Shown here one piece after another: positions 1 through 11,052 of a DNA stretch of 64,000 bases. The stretch comes from Azorinus chamasolen (taxonomy: Eukaryota > Mollusca > Bivalvia > Cardiida > Solecurtidae): the NCBI GenBank assembly GCA_963576725.1, contig OY755241.1:76866701-76930700 (forward strand). Direction: 5' to 3'. The notes below the pieces were generated by a model. It was not told where the DNA came from, did no database searches, and worked only from the letters and a program-made list of their open reading frames with translations. The number at the start of each line of letters is the position of its first letter. Within the stretch, counting starts at the first letter, position 1. Position numbers and translations under genes: made by a program.

Positions 1-660
1 TGTTTTGCAAGATATAGTGTTAAAGTAAAATCATCCATTTCCAGTTAGCTGATTGTATTAGCATGAGAACTTTAATTGCACTATTTTTGTAACCAGACAC
101 TGAGACAAAATCAAACTATTCAAAAGTGACAATCCGTGTTATACGGAAAACCTTTCAACATGGCGACTACTTTCAATATGATGGTCTTTCCCAAGGGAAA
201 AAGTGGTATGACTAACGCCTCTTTCAGCTGCCAACTTTATATCAATTACATCATTCAAAACACAATGATTTCCTGTTTGCAAATTAGACATAGATATATT
301 TATAGATATGGGCTGCCCAATGCTAAAATCGGCCGACATATTATTACAAAATGTGTGCCTATTGTCTTAAAATAAGTTCTAGTGTCTAAAAAATATGACA
401 GTCATTTGCACTGGCAAGTTGCACTTCTATTAACTTATTGTATTTACCAATGTTATCAGAAACTCAATAATTACTCACCGTTCCTATGTTGTTGTTCTCA
501 AGGCTCTCAATCAATATGGCAGACTCTCGATAAAGTGATCAAGTGATTTAGTGTCCTGCGTATACGTCACAGAGTCTTGTATTTACGACACAGCTACCAT
601 CCAATCAAAACTGCTCAACTCGTAGGGCTGGAATATTTCAAAAGCAAAAACAAACTAGAT
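1..660. repeat. Diverged long direct repeat, copy A, with duplicated lead-in
   Basis: Positions 128-640 match 7605-8060 in the same orientation, including CAACATGGCGAC, GATATGGGCTGCCCAA, AATGTGTGCCTATTGTC, ACTCACCGTTCC and CAATATGGCG. The lead-in at 1-125 is repeated again at about 775-1110 (AAATCATCCATTTC, CAAAAGTGACAATC). No family is recognised and no open frame is conserved between the copies. Confidence 0.6.
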
Positions 661-774
661 TACAATAAAGCATATGATTTGCCTGATCTATGTCTATCAG
701 GTTTGATGGGGCTTTAAGGATTATGTATGGAAGACGGGGTTAAGAGGTAATGTTCAAGTAAAGGTATGTCTAGC

Positions 775-1110
775 AAGACAGTGTTAACCTAAAATCATCC
801 ATTTCTTACCATTTAAAGTTAGTAGTTTGTATTTTCATGGGAAATTCAATAGCACTTAGGCCTAAACCTACAAAAGCTGTAAGGTATGATGACCCTTTTT
901 TTTATAAGTAGTGGGGTATTGCCCTTCCTGCCAAATTCAGAAGTGGGCTATTGTCCGTTCCCAGTGTTAAAACAGTTAATATCAGTTGGCTGAAATATTA
1001 CTTGCGTCTATTCTTACCCGAAAGTACACATGCTGTGATATTTTTGTAACCAAACACCGAGACAAAACCTTGCTATTCAAAAGTGACAATCTGTGTTTGT
1101 TTGAAAACTT
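775..1110. repeat. Second copy of the 1-125 lead-in
   Basis: TTAACCTAAAATCATCC, TTTTGTAACCAAACACCGAG and CAAAAGTGACAATCTGTG repeat the words at 20-130, about 0.95 kb downstream. About 100 bp in the middle (895-960) holds a 'gggctattgtccg' phrase that recurs near 7.2 kb. I see nothing between 1110 and 1275. Confidence 0.5.
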
Positions 1111-1275
1111 TCTGATTCACCCCGACACAATTTTCGACAATAAATTTTTTATAGAACAAGATCTGGATCAGGAGGTGATTACATCTGTTTGTTATTTGAA
1201 TACAAAATTACCAATTTAACAACAAAAAGTAATTTACATCTAAGCAATTATTTAAAATAGCTACTGTCCATTTCA

Positions 1276-1789
1276 ATATACTTTGTCACTGAATTTTAGT
1301 GGAGATTCCTTTCATTTTGAGTCAAGACTGACCTTAAATCTACTTCATTTAATTGCATCATTTTTCAAGAACTCCCATGCTAAATATCCTTCAATATCAG
1401 GAAGAAAATGCCGAAAACGCATTTTCTACATGCTTATTTCTATCAGCTGTTTCTTTGCAAATGGCCGTCGTATGTATGGATAGTGAAGCGTATCAATTTT
1501 CAGGGGCGAATTGCATACTATGAAATAAATGATGTCATCTTACAAGAGCTATAATTACCATTAGTTAAATTCAACTGTTCCACTTGACGTCAATCGTCCG
1601 TCATTTGCAAATTGAAATGAACATGTTTACAATGGGAAAACAGTTTTTATGCATAAAATCTTTATTTAAAGACAAACGTAAAGGCAACTCAAAGAAAAGT
1701 TCCTGAAAAACAATGACACAGGTGATTTAAATTTGAGCTCAATCCGGTAATGAAAAAATCTCTATTAAAATTCAGTGACAAAGTATTTC
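1276..1789. mobile_element. TIR element, ~0.5 kb, non-coding
   Basis: ACTTTGTCACTGAATTTTAG at 1278 is matched by its reverse complement near 1758-1788 (AAAATTCAGTGACAAAGT), with similarity continuing inward for about 40 bp. The ends are followed by AT/TA. The interior has no gene; the short open frame at 1283 begins inside the terminal repeat. The family is not recognised. Confidence 0.6.
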
Positions 1790-1854
1790 TGTGTTACAGC
1801 AATTTCTAATGAACCTAAATGGAAGTTCTCTGAGATCGAGCCACACACTCGCGG

Positions 1855-2112
1855 GGGAGTTAAATGTCCACCCAAGATACACCACTAGGGGGATGATGTC
1901 CGCCCAGGCCCAAATAGGGGGCAAAGGTCAGGGGGATGTCCTAGAATCATACTGAAAACGGTTCTATGACATTAGGCCCCCCCCCCCCCCCATCAAAAAA
2001 AAAAACCAACACAAAAAACTAACCCAAGTCAAAACTAACCCAAATGTAGTCAAAACTAACCCAAATGTAGTCAAAACGTACCCACCTATTGGTCAAAACG
2101 TACCCAATTTCA
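1855..2112. repeat. Phrase-like short repeats (GTCCGCCC / GTCAAAACGTACCC)
   Basis: Short sentence-like units: AAATGTCCACCC, GATGTCCGCCC, a C-rich run at about 1977-1991, then CCAAATGTAGTCAAAAC repeats and GGTCAAAACGTACCCAATT. The last unit is an exact inverted match to 6718-6737, so this block and 6716-6810 may be the ends of one larger element. Confidence 0.5.
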
Positions 2113-2377
2113 AATAATATTTATGCATGTATTTTCTTTTTAAAATGCAATTAATATTTTAAAATGTAAAACATACATTCATACAACATATATTAAAAGA
2201 GAATTCTTCCATTTAATTTATAAAAAAAAAGTTATAAAATATCTGCCCTGTTTGCTTAGGATATAGATCTGCTACCGTATCTGCCATGGCAACAAATTTC
2301 TCTGTCCATGTGGCTTTATAGCAATTGATCTAAACTATATCCATGATGTTCTTTTTTCTCACTTGAATATTCATGGA

Positions 2378-2385
2378 GTAATGGG
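2378..2385. repeat. 8-bp target-site duplication, left copy
   Basis: GTAATGGG directly before the hAT terminal repeat. The identical octamer follows the right end at 4326-4333. Confidence 0.85.
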
Positions 2386-2555
2386 TAGGGGTGAAACGAT
2401 TCAAAAAATTTCGATTCGATTCGATTTCGATTTTTTACAACACGATTCGATTATTTTTGATTCGATTCGATTTAAGATTGTAATAAAAAGAATGCACTAT
2501 CTAGAATAAATACTGTGTATAACAACTCTGAAAACAGACTGCTTAGACATATACA

Positions 2556-3668
2556 GGTGGAACTAGAACTGTAAGCCAAAGGCTAACGAATACCCCCCCA
2601 CCTGTCTGCTTGTCAGAACACCTATCATCAATCTGAACATATGTACATACAGAAACGTGAAGAGATTTAAAAACAATACATGCCCCAACCCAATTTATGT
2701 AATAAAAATGAAGAATAATTCTTAGAAATAAGACCCTTTCATGAGGTTTTTGTCAAATCCAAAGTTCTAAAGCTAGGTACCTTTTCAGAAAAACATTAAG
2801 TTCAAGGACCATAACTCTGACAAAAATTATTCAACCAGACCGATATTTGAACTTAAGCTGTACCTCATCTAGATTTATTTTTATGTCAAATATGAAGTTA
2901 ATATCTGCAACCACTTCCAAAGAAAGACCGGAAAACTGAAAATTTGACAAAAAATTAAAGTTCAAGGGCCATAACTCTGGCAAAAATTATTCAACCAGAC
3001 TGAGATTGGGAATTAAGCTGTAAATCATGTAGAGTTAGCTTTATGCCAAATATAAAGTAAATATCTGCAACCACATCCAAGAAAAGTCCGGAAAACTGAA
3101 AATTTGACAAAAAATTAAAGTTCAAGGGCCATAACTCTGGCAAAAATTATTCAACTAGACTGAGATTGGGAGTTAAGCTGTAAATCATGTAGAGTTAGCT
3201 TTATGCCAAATATAAAGTTAATATCTGCAACCACTTCCAAGAAAAGCCCGGAAAATCCCAAATTTGAAGAAAAAAATTAAAGTACAAGGGCAATAACTCT
3301 GGAAATAATTATTCAACCGGACTGAGATTGTAACATAAGCTGTAACTTATACAAATTTAGCTTTGTACTAAATATAGAGTTGATATCTGGAGTCACTTCC
3401 ATAAAAAGTCCAGAAAACCGGAAAACATTGGTACGGGACTAAAAAGGGGAGATAACTCCTGAAGTAGTGGTCCGATCATAACGGAAATATGCGGTGCACA
3501 GGTTTATATGGTCATATGGCTATATATGAACTTTCAACAAAATTGAAGCAAAACTGTAGAAGAAGAAGGCCGGACAAAATTGTGTCCACGGACGGACAGA
3601 CGGACGGACGGACAGCTATCAGTTGAAGAGAGATATGACATCTCCCTGTCTCTGAGCAAAAAGCACTA
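2556..3668. mobile_element. HLE14 element nested in the hAT
   Basis: It opens AACTAGAACTGTAAGCC with CCCCCCC at about 2593, carries four ~145-bp core repeats containing GGGCCATAACTCTGGC, and ends in a GGACGGACAGACGGACGG tract at about 3590-3613 followed by GACATCTCCCTGTC. It shares the AACTAGAACT start with HLE2. Confidence 0.6.
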
Positions 3669-3784
3669 GACATTGCTGCGAGTATATTTTAGCCAGTTAT
3701 CAATACACGGCTTCATAAATTTTAAGCATACACAAATTTGCAACCAAGTTTACTGGAAGAAGACGAAGTGTAAATTGCAATACC

Positions 3785-3967
3785 TTGTTTCCGTTCCATA
3801 CGATTTGACAGATTTGTCGTATTTCCTGTGTTGCAGAGAATATTTGTAAAATAATCTTACATGTTGGTTTATTTGTGCTGTTGCTCTCGCGAAATCTGAA
3901 ATCTCCACATTTTGGAGCGATAGTTTTTCGGGGTAGCACGTAGATTGACAGCTTCAGCATCCGACAT
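3785..3967 (-). pseudogene. Decayed BED zinc finger of a hAT/ZBED-type transposase
   Basis: A minus-strand ATG at 3967 opens a frame reading MSDAEAVNLR, then KNYRSKMWRF. The same frame, after two stops, gives ILCNTGNTTNLSNRMERKQ. The intervening TNKPTCKI lies in a different frame. The Trp-x-Phe start, a single Cys, and the NTTNL helix match BED-finger layout. The usual zinc-binding His positions read Arg (NRM) and Gln (RKQ), so the finger is doubly broken. It lies inside an element with hAT ends, which supports the assignment. Confidence 0.6.
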
Positions 3968-4325
3968 TTTGAGAGGACACAAAGACGCTTGAATAAAGCG
4001 CCCAGACGATCAGACTAAGTGCAACGATTGCAACGTGTAATTTGATTGGCTAAAACAGTTGGCCTTCATCCAATCGATTTGGGTCTATCAGAATTCGACC
4101 AGTATGTTTGTTTTGACAGCTCTAATGCCGGGAAAATAAGTATTTCGACTTTTCACGGAGAATTTTCATAGGTTAGTTTCATTTCGCTACCAATCATTAA
4201 GAAACTAGCCTTTTATAATAAAAATCGAATCGAAAATGAGACCTGTTGAACCGAATTGAACCGAACCGAATCGAGGGCAAAAGATCGCGGTTCAATTCAC
4301 ATCGCGATTAATCGTTTCACCCTTA

Positions 4326-4333
4326 GTAATGGG
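4326..4333. repeat. 8-bp target-site duplication, right copy
   Basis: GTAATGGG, identical to 2378-2385. Confidence 0.85.
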
Positions 4334-4372
4334 TTAATTGACCGAGTCCCAAAAACGAAAGTATTCCCACCC

Positions 4373-4651
4373 TTAACCCTTTCCCTATTCCAAATTGCAA
4401 TACCGACATGGACAAAATAGTTGTAATGAAATGATTGATTCCATAAGTAAACAGAGCAGACCCTGATCCGACGGCTCCGGCTCCTTTAGGAGCCGTCTGA
4501 TCTGGGTCTACTCTGTTTGCAAATGCATGAAAAGATGTTTACATTCCATTAACAGCGCAGACCCTGGTCAGACGGCTTCTTCAGAACCATCTGACCTGGG
4601 TCTACTGTTTGCAAATGTGTGAATAGATGTTTACACTAGGGAAAGGGTTAA
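4373..4651. mobile_element. TTAA-P MITE with two tandem palindromic cores
   Basis: TTAACCCTTTCCC at the left and GGGAAAGGGTTAA at the right; TTAA ends suggest a piggyBac-like origin. Two core hairpins (around 4455-4520 and 4551-4614) are present instead of one, the second more diverged. 4652-4945 is AT-rich with nothing identifiable. Confidence 0.8.
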
Positions 4652-4949
4652 GAAAACTGATTTTTAATCTGTGAAATATATGAGTAATTTTCATTCAAAA
4701 TAAATAGACAAAGTTAAAATAATTATATTTATTTCCCAAATTAGAAAACTATCATTGTGGTTTATTTTTATCTAAAATTATAGAAATGTTTCAATTCATT
4801 ACTTCAGTACTGTCAACATTTCCATTTATCATTTTTTATGTATCGTTTTCAAATAAATTTTATTTTATAAATTTGTTATCCAAAACATAAACAAACACCT
4901 GAGGAATTAACACAATATTATATTATATTAATAATTATGGTATAATTAA

Positions 4950-6715
4950 CAAGAGTACCGCATACAGTACATAATACGCCCACTTGCAAACTTTCTCTGA
5001 TTCAACATGCCTTATGGCCATCCTCATATTTGCATAGATTTGCATTGTTTTTTTTAAGTGCAAGGGCCATAACTCCAAAACAACAAATCAAATGATCCTC
5101 AGAATCGACTTTGCTTCAGGTCTTGATGTATTAAACATGTGTATGAAGTTTCATTAATATCTGTCAAACAGTTTTGCCAGAAAACAGCGGAAAAACTATT
5201 TGCATTTTTTTCAAGGAAAATGGCAATAACTCTGAAACGAAAAATCAAATAAACCTCAAAATCGACTCAGCATCAGATCTTAATGCATTTAATATTTGTG
5301 TGAAGTTTCATTAATATCTCTCAAATAGTTTGTCCAAAAAACGGCAGAGAAACTATTTGCATTATTTTTTAAGGACAAGGGCCATAACTGTGAAACAAAA
5401 AATCAAATGATCCTCAGAATCAATTCAGTTTCAGATCTTGATGCATTAAATATTTGTGTGAAGTTTCATTTATATCTCTCAAATAGTTTTCCCAGAAAAC
5501 AGCGGACAAACTATTTGCATAATATTTAAGGACAAGGGCCATAATTCTGAAATGAAAAATCAAATGAACCTCAGAATCAACTCAGCTTCAGATCTTGATG
5601 AATTAAACAGTGGACAAACTATTTGCATGTATTTGCATTATTTTTTTAGTAAAAGGGCCATAACTCCGAAACGACAAATCAAATGAACCTCAGAATCGAC
5701 TCAGCTTCAGATCTTGATGCATTAAACATTTGTGTGAAGTTTCATTAATATCTCTCAAATAGTTTTCCCTGAAAACAGCGGAAAATTATTTGCATATTTT
5801 TTAAGGACAAGGGCCATAACTCCAAAACGACAAATCAAATGAACCACAGAATCAACTCAGCTTCAGAACTTGATGCATTAAACATTTGTGTGAAGTTTCA
5901 TTAATATCTCTCAAACATTTTTCCCAGAAAACAGCAGAAAAACTATTTGCATGTATTTGCATCATTTTTTAAGTAAAAGGGCCATAACTCCGAAACGAAA
6001 AATTGAATGAACTTCAGAATCATCTCATTTTCAGATCTTGATGCATTAAACATTTGTGTGAAGTTTCATTAATATCTCTCAAATAGTTTTCCCAGAAAAC
6101 AGCAGAGAAACTATTTGCAAGTATTTGCATTATTTTCTAAGTAAAAGGGCCATTACTCCAAAACGACAAATCAAATGAACCTCAGAATCAACTCAGCTTC
6201 AGATCTTGATGCATTAAACATTTGTGTGAAGTTTCATTAATATCTCTCAAATAGTTTTTCCAGAAAACAGCGAACAAACTATTTGCATGTATTTGCATTA
6301 TTTTTTAAGTAAAAGGGACATAACTCCAAAACGACAAATCAAATGAACCTCAGAATCAACTCAGCTTCAGATCTTCATGCATCAAACATTTGTGTGAAGT
6401 TTCATTAATATCTCTCAAATGTTTTTTCCAGAAAACAGCGGACAAACTATTTGCATATTTTTTAAGGACAATTTTTTAAGGACAAGGGCCATAACTCTGA
6501 AATGAAAAATCAAATGAACCTCAGAATCAAGTCAGCTTCAGATCTTGATGCATTTAACATGTGTGAAGTTTCATTAATATCTGTCAAATAGTTTTCCCAG
6601 AAAACAGCGGACAAACAAAATGTTGACGGACGGAGGAACAAACGAACGAACGAACGGACGGACAGGGCCACAACAATATACGACCATCTTTATTAGGTTG
6701 GCGTATAATAATATA
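4950..6715 (+). mobile_element. HLE3 element, complete copy
   Basis: It starts ACAAGAGTACCGCATACAG with ATAATACGCCCAC. About ten ~155-165 bp cores each carry GGGCCATAACTC, AAATCAAATGAACCTCAGAA and GTGAAGTTTCATTAATATC. A CGAACGAACGAACGGACGG tail is followed by GGTTGGCGTATAAT. The 5' TACGCCCAC and 3' GGCGTATA words are complementary subterminal repeats. The family recurs at 34909-38188. Confidence 0.8.
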
Positions 6716-6812
6716 ATAATTGGGTACGTTTTGACCCAAAAAATGGGTAGGTTTTGACCCAAAAATGTGGGTACGTTTTGGTATTGGGTACGTTTTGACC
6801 GGCTCCCGCAGT
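6716..6812. repeat. GGGTACGTTTTGACC phrase repeats
   Basis: Four imperfect copies of TGGGTACGTTTTGACCC, in inverted orientation to 2060-2112. 6812-7195 shows nothing identifiable. Confidence 0.55.
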
Positions 6813-7194
6813 CATGCACATAGAAAAGTATCCCATAAAGCATGCTTATATAAGTCAGTATCACAGCATTTACATTAGTATGAAGCTATCACAGATAGAT
6901 ATATTATTGTGAATTTTTGGTTGCGGATAAAATAAAAAAATTAGATCTCTTTAATTGACTAGAGAAAACAAAACTTGGTAAAACAAATAAAAGTCGCTCA
7001 TATTACAGAATCAATGTGTGGTTTTCATGTTAATATTTTAACACTAACAATCAATGTAATTATCCATGATTTATCAAACAGTGTGCAGTGGAAACATATA
7101 AACAAAATTAGGGGCCAAACATCCCTGGTCCGAAAAAAGACTTTTTTCTGTATTATACAGATTCTCGGAACAGTAACAAAAGCAAAAGTATTAC

Positions 7195-7307
7195 TAGGGT
7201 GTAAATCTCGAGGGGTCAACTGTCCGAGTGGGCTAATGTCCAGCTTTGCTATATTACAAGGGGGATAATGTCCGCCCACCAAGAAAACGGTGGACTAATG
7301 TCCGTCC
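7195..7307. repeat. GTCCG/GGGCTAATGTCC phrase repeats
   Basis: GGGTCAACTGTCCG, GGGCTAATGTCCAG, GGGATAATGTCCGCCC and GGACTAATGTCCG occur in succession. A further copy (GGGCTACTGTCCGGGTGGGC) lies at about 7552-7571, beyond the MITE at 7308-7528, so the MITE split the block. Confidence 0.55.
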
Positions 7308-7528
7308 TTAACCCTTTCCCTCATACAAACGTGTTTTCACGCATTTGCAAACAGAGTAGACCCAGATCAGACGGCTCCTAGTTTGCTAATGAAATTTGAT
7401 AGACCTGCGTCTCTAGTTTCTAAAATGGCTACAATCGTCCATCTCACATATTTCATTATAACTATTTTGTCCATGAATAATCAGTAGGTACTGAAATTTG
7501 AAATAAACATAAAACAGGGAAAGGGTTA
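7308..7528. mobile_element. TTAA-P MITE, core half-deleted
   Basis: TTAACCCTTTCCC to GGGAAAGGGTTA. The right arm of the palindromic core is missing: GACGGCTCC runs directly into TAGTTTGCTAATG. Confidence 0.75.
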
Positions 7529-7604
7529 GAGAAATCAGGGGGATGCGGAGGGGCTACTGTCCGGGTGGGCTTATTCCGATTAGGCGATTACCACTGAAAA
7601 CAGA

Positions 7605-8060
7605 TGAATGAGTGAAACCCTTCAACATGGCGACTTTCAACGCTGCGGTATTTCCCAAGGGAAACGTTGTACGACTTACGCCTCTTTCATCCGCCAATAC
7701 AATAATTCAAAATACAATGATTTTCAGTTAGCAATTTGGCCAACGATATGGGCTGCCCAAAGGTAAAATCGGTTGTCATATTAATACAAAATGTGTGCCT
7801 ATTGTCTTACAATAAGTTCCGTTGTCTAAAAACAAAGACTGAAGTTAAACTTGCACGGGCCAGTTACTTACTGTATTTGCCAATTATTATTGTTACAGAA
7901 ACCCAATATTTACTCACCGTTCCTTTGTTGTCGTTCCTTTGTTCTCAATCAATATGGCGGACTCTGGATAAAATGATCACGTGATTTAGCGTCCTGCGTA
8001 TACGTCATAGTGTCTTGTGTATACGACACAGCTAACCATCCAAACAAAACTGCTCGCACC
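7605..8060. repeat. Diverged long direct repeat, copy B
   Basis: Counterpart of 128-640. It contains CAACATGGCGAC, GATATGGGCTGCCCAA, CAATATGGCGGAC and GTCCTGCGTATACGTCA. On the minus strand both copies keep a splice-donor-like GGAACGGTGAGTA. Nothing is identified from 8060 to 8530. Confidence 0.6.
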
Positions 8061-8529
8061 GGTCTACGTCACGCTATACTACTTTTAGTCTCGAACCCAT
8101 GATGTTCGATCTGGTTAAAAACAAAAGAATAGGTGTTTCTTTGTTTATACGATAATAATAATAAAACAATAATTTATATTTTTTGATAGGTTTAAAAGCA
8201 TGGTATACCTTATTTAATTAATCAGCTGCATTTGGCTTTCAGGGCTAATAAGCATAGGCCATTTTTAGGTCAGGACATCCTTTCCGCTTTTGCTAGTCTC
8301 TTAGTATAAGTACACATCCAAACAAAAACAAAACAACATTAATATTGCCACAATTGAACAATATTCGTCATAGTTGTTCCAAATGATCCAATACAGAAAG
8401 TACTTGTCTTACAACACGATCCACATTCATACTTTTTGTAACAAATTGAGCTGATTACTTAAACTACATTTTTGGGCTGAGTAAATCGTTTCATGAGGAC
8501 CGGCTGATTTAAACTCGCAGGTACGCTAG

Positions 8530-9075
8530 AATTGGTGTCTGTGTGTTCACACAGACCCCAAAAACCCAAGTGCGAAATAACTCATGCTAGTGAACAATCC
8601 TGTGAAGTTTGGTGACTCTAGCCCTACTGGTTTCAGGGATATATGGGACACAAAGTTTGTATGAATTTAAGTGTTCATATCAGGGGCAATAACTCAACAA
8701 TTATCAGGGGGAGACAATTCATGCACAACAACTCATGCTGGTAAACATTCCTGTAAAGTTTGATGACTCTAGTGCTAGCGGTTTCAGAGATACACACGAC
8801 ACAAAGTTTTTCTAATTTTAAGTAATCAGGGGCAATAACTCCAAAGTTATCAGGGGGAGACAATTCAAAAATCCCAGGTGCACAACAAATGTTGGTGAAC
8901 ATTCCTGTGAAGTTTGATGACTCTAGCCCAACTTGTTTCAGAGATATGCGCGACACAAGTTTGTTACAGACAGATAGACGGATGGATGGACGGACGTACG
9001 GACAGACAGACAGACAAGTGATCCCTAAGTTACACAAGTTGCCTCTGGGCAGGTTACACAAAAAGTGTACCAGCA
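8530..9075. mobile_element. HLE9 element, probable
   Basis: Three ~150-bp units each contain TGGTGAACATTCCTG-like words and GTTTGATGACTCTAG, followed by GGATGGATGGACGGACG and GACAGACAGACAG. The 5' boundary is uncertain. Confidence 0.5.
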
Positions 9076-9093
9076 AAAATTCAGCTCTTATAC

Positions 9094-9246
9094 AGGGTTT
9101 TCCCTTGACCCCTTCTAAAAGTTCAATTTGAGGGTCCTCTTGACCCCCTGTCTATAAAGTAAAGAACAGACCCTCTTAATTTTGAGGGTAATTTGTAAAA
9201 TGTAAGGGACATTTCAATAGAAATAGGGGGTTAGGGAAAACCCTGC
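9094..9246. mobile_element. Small TIR MITE (CAGGGTTTTCCCT)
   Basis: CAGGGTTTTCCCT at the left and AGGGAAAACCCTG at the right form a 13-bp perfect inverted repeat around ~125 bp of non-coding sequence. Confidence 0.65.
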
Positions 9247-9468
9247 ATATAAAAGCCTTCTGATAAGGGTCCGCTCTGACTTTTGAAATTTTATTGATCT
9301 GATCTAATACTTTTATCTAAAATATTATAATTAAAATGCATGTATTGAATATTCATTAAATGATCCATTCTTGCATAAATGCTCATTAAGGAGAGGATGG
9401 AGATACGGTATGTTAAACATTTGGTTTCAGATAATTATCGAAAAGCTGTACATATCACCATGACTTAC

Positions 9469-9627
9469 AAGAATTGTTCCATGTCAAAGTCAACACGCTC
9501 AGGACATATGTCTTCCATATTGGTGATGAAATCATTCACTGGGAGCCGGAGGGCATCACGTTCAAATGAATTACATCCACTGGTGAAGCCAACCACACAT
9601 GTTGTAAATTGGTTCAACATCAAAACA
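9469..9627 (-). CDS. Exon: helical Cys module (C-x7-C-x22-C)
   Basis: The acceptor TTTTTATTTCAG precedes T-GTT-TTG and the donor reads TTCTT|GTAAGT. The 159 nt start and end in phase 2 and give 52 whole codons. Cysteines at exon residues 10, 18 and 41 reproduce C-x7-C-x22-C exactly as in the exons at 58.9 kb and 42.1 kb. Motifs: QFTTCVVGFTSGC and MEDICPERVDF. The predicted segment is mostly helical, with few Gly or Pro. It joins 14052-14189 as TT+T (Phe). This is the most 3' exon I can find. The perfect donor means the gene continues below 9469, but no further exon is apparent there. Confidence 0.75.
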
Positions 9628-9692
9628 CTGAAATAAAAAGATCATCATTTCTTTGAAAAGTAGTAATAAAGTCATTATTTGTTATATGAATT

Positions 9693-9800
9693 TTAACCCG
9701 TTCCTTCCTATAAACGCATTTTCACAACTTTGTAAAAACAGTAGACCAAGATCTGATGGCTCCTGTAGAAAATTAATGATCTTTAGTACCCACCCCAAAC
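9693..9800. mobile_element. TTAA-P MITE remnant
   Basis: TAACCCGTTCCTTCCTATAAACGC, then half a core (AACAGTAGACCAAGATCTGATGGCTCC), then divergence. 9800-9998 holds nothing else identifiable. Confidence 0.5.
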
Positions 9801-9997
9801 TGGATGTAAAAGAGTTTGGAATCTATTCACATTCTCATTTGTACTGCTTTGTGTGGAACAGTCAAAATTACTGTTTCTATTTAACCCTTTGAATGAGTAC
9901 AAACAATGTTGATTCAGCTCAAAGGGCTCCCAGAGGAACTCTCTGATGTTGGTCTGCATTATTTGTCATTCAACATCCTCTTGTACAGTAATATAAA

Positions 9998-10115
9998 CAA
10001 GAGGGCCAGAATGGCCCTGATATCCGTCAATAGACAATCAGAGAAGATTTTCAAAGTTTTCACTATATGTTTCTATAGAAAACTAGCCGGCCCTAGGGCT
10101 GGGCCAATTTTGTCA
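9998..10115 (+). mobile_element. HLE4 5' fragment
   Basis: ACAAGAGGGCCAGAATGGCC followed by GATTTTCAAAGTTTTCAC and AAAACTAGCCGGCCC, as at the start of the full element at 29799. Confidence 0.65.
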
Positions 10116-10119
10116 TCCA

Positions 10120-10490
10120 TTAGATGCACCCCTGACAAGCTAAGTACTTTTCATCAATTATATGTACTCCTGACTAACTATCAGTAATTACTTGTCACCC
10201 ATTATATGTACTCCTGACAAGAGAAGTACTTGCCACCCATTATATGAACCCCTGACAAGCTAAGTACTTGCCACCCATTATATGAACCCCTGACAAGAGA
10301 AGTACTTGCCACCCATTATATGAACCCCTGACAAGCTAAGTACTTGCCACCCTGACAAGCTAAGTATTTGCCATCTATTAGATTTCTAACAGACATTAGC
10401 TAAGTACTTGTCCATTAGATGTACCCCTGACAAGCTAAGTACCACCAATTAGATGTACCCCTGACAAGTTAAGTAATTGTCCATACATTG
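10120..10490. repeat. Minisatellite, ~38-40 bp unit
   Basis: About nine imperfect copies of CCCCTGACAAGCTAAGTACT plus TGCCACCCATTATATGAA. It directly follows the HLE4 fragment. Confidence 0.75.
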
Positions 10491-10542
10491 TTCATATAAT
10501 ATTATAAACATTCAAGAGGGAATGAGTTATATCATATATATA

Positions 10543-10700
10543 ATAACCCTTTCCTTCATATAAAGGCCTTTTCACACAATCATTTGCATACAGAGTAGGC
10601 TCAGATCAGAAGTCTCCTTTGGAGGTCTGCTGTGTTTGCTTTTGAAATGACATAGAATGGATTTTACAGCTTTTGTCAAAGCAAAAAGTTTTCTTGAAAG
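10543..10700. mobile_element. TTAA-P MITE, partial
   Basis: TAACCCTTTCCTTCATATAA and a degenerate core with TTTGCATACAGAGTAGGC and CTGTGTTTGC. The right end is not preserved. Confidence 0.55.
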
Positions 10701-10721
10701 GTTAACCATATAAAGACTAAG

Positions 10722-10948
10722 TTAACCCATTCCCGCATATAGACGCCTTTTGACGCTTCTGTAAAAGTCACTTTGTGAAACCATTGTGATAAATAGAACA
10801 TTTGCTCCGACAGGAGCAAATGCTCTATTTATCACAGTGGTTTCAAACTACAAAATTTTAAACTTTTCCTTTTCTCTAGTTTATGCTCCTTTTCAGTTGA
10901 TTTATTCAAAGAGGTTGGGTGTAAAAATAGCCTAAGTGGGAATGGGTT
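10722..10948. mobile_element. TTAA-N MITE
   Basis: TTAACCCATTCCCGC to GGGAATGGGTTAG, with core GATAAATAGAACATTTGCTC / GAGCAAATGCTCTATTTATC. Confidence 0.8.
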
Positions 10949-11052
10949 AGTAAATATTCATGATGTTATTTCTTACACCCAGAGTTTCTACAATAACAAT
11001 TTTATTATATACTGTACAATTCCTAATACACACTTCTGGGGAGTTACCTATT

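Larger units (their letters stand above)
2386..4325. mobile_element. hAT-superfamily DNA transposon, defective
   Basis: The left end TAGGGGTGAAACGATT and the inverted right end AATCGTTTCACCCTTA differ at one position. They are flanked by a perfect 8-bp duplication, the diagnostic target-site length of hAT elements. Subterminal regions on both sides are rich in GATTCGATT/AATCGAATC words. A decayed BED zinc-finger N-terminus lies at 3785-3967 on the minus strand and no transposase catalytic region remains. An HLE-type element (2556-3668) occupies most of the interior, so the autonomous core was probably lost before or with that insertion. Confidence 0.85.

Noticed and set aside
170..375. Start-like CAACATGGCGAC with short frames in both long direct repeats
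   Set aside because: The frames diverge and close at different points in the two copies, so no conserved protein is supported.
10120..10490. Direct repeats that could suggest a CRISPR array
   Set aside because: Units are contiguous and imperfect with no unique spacers, and the genome is animal.
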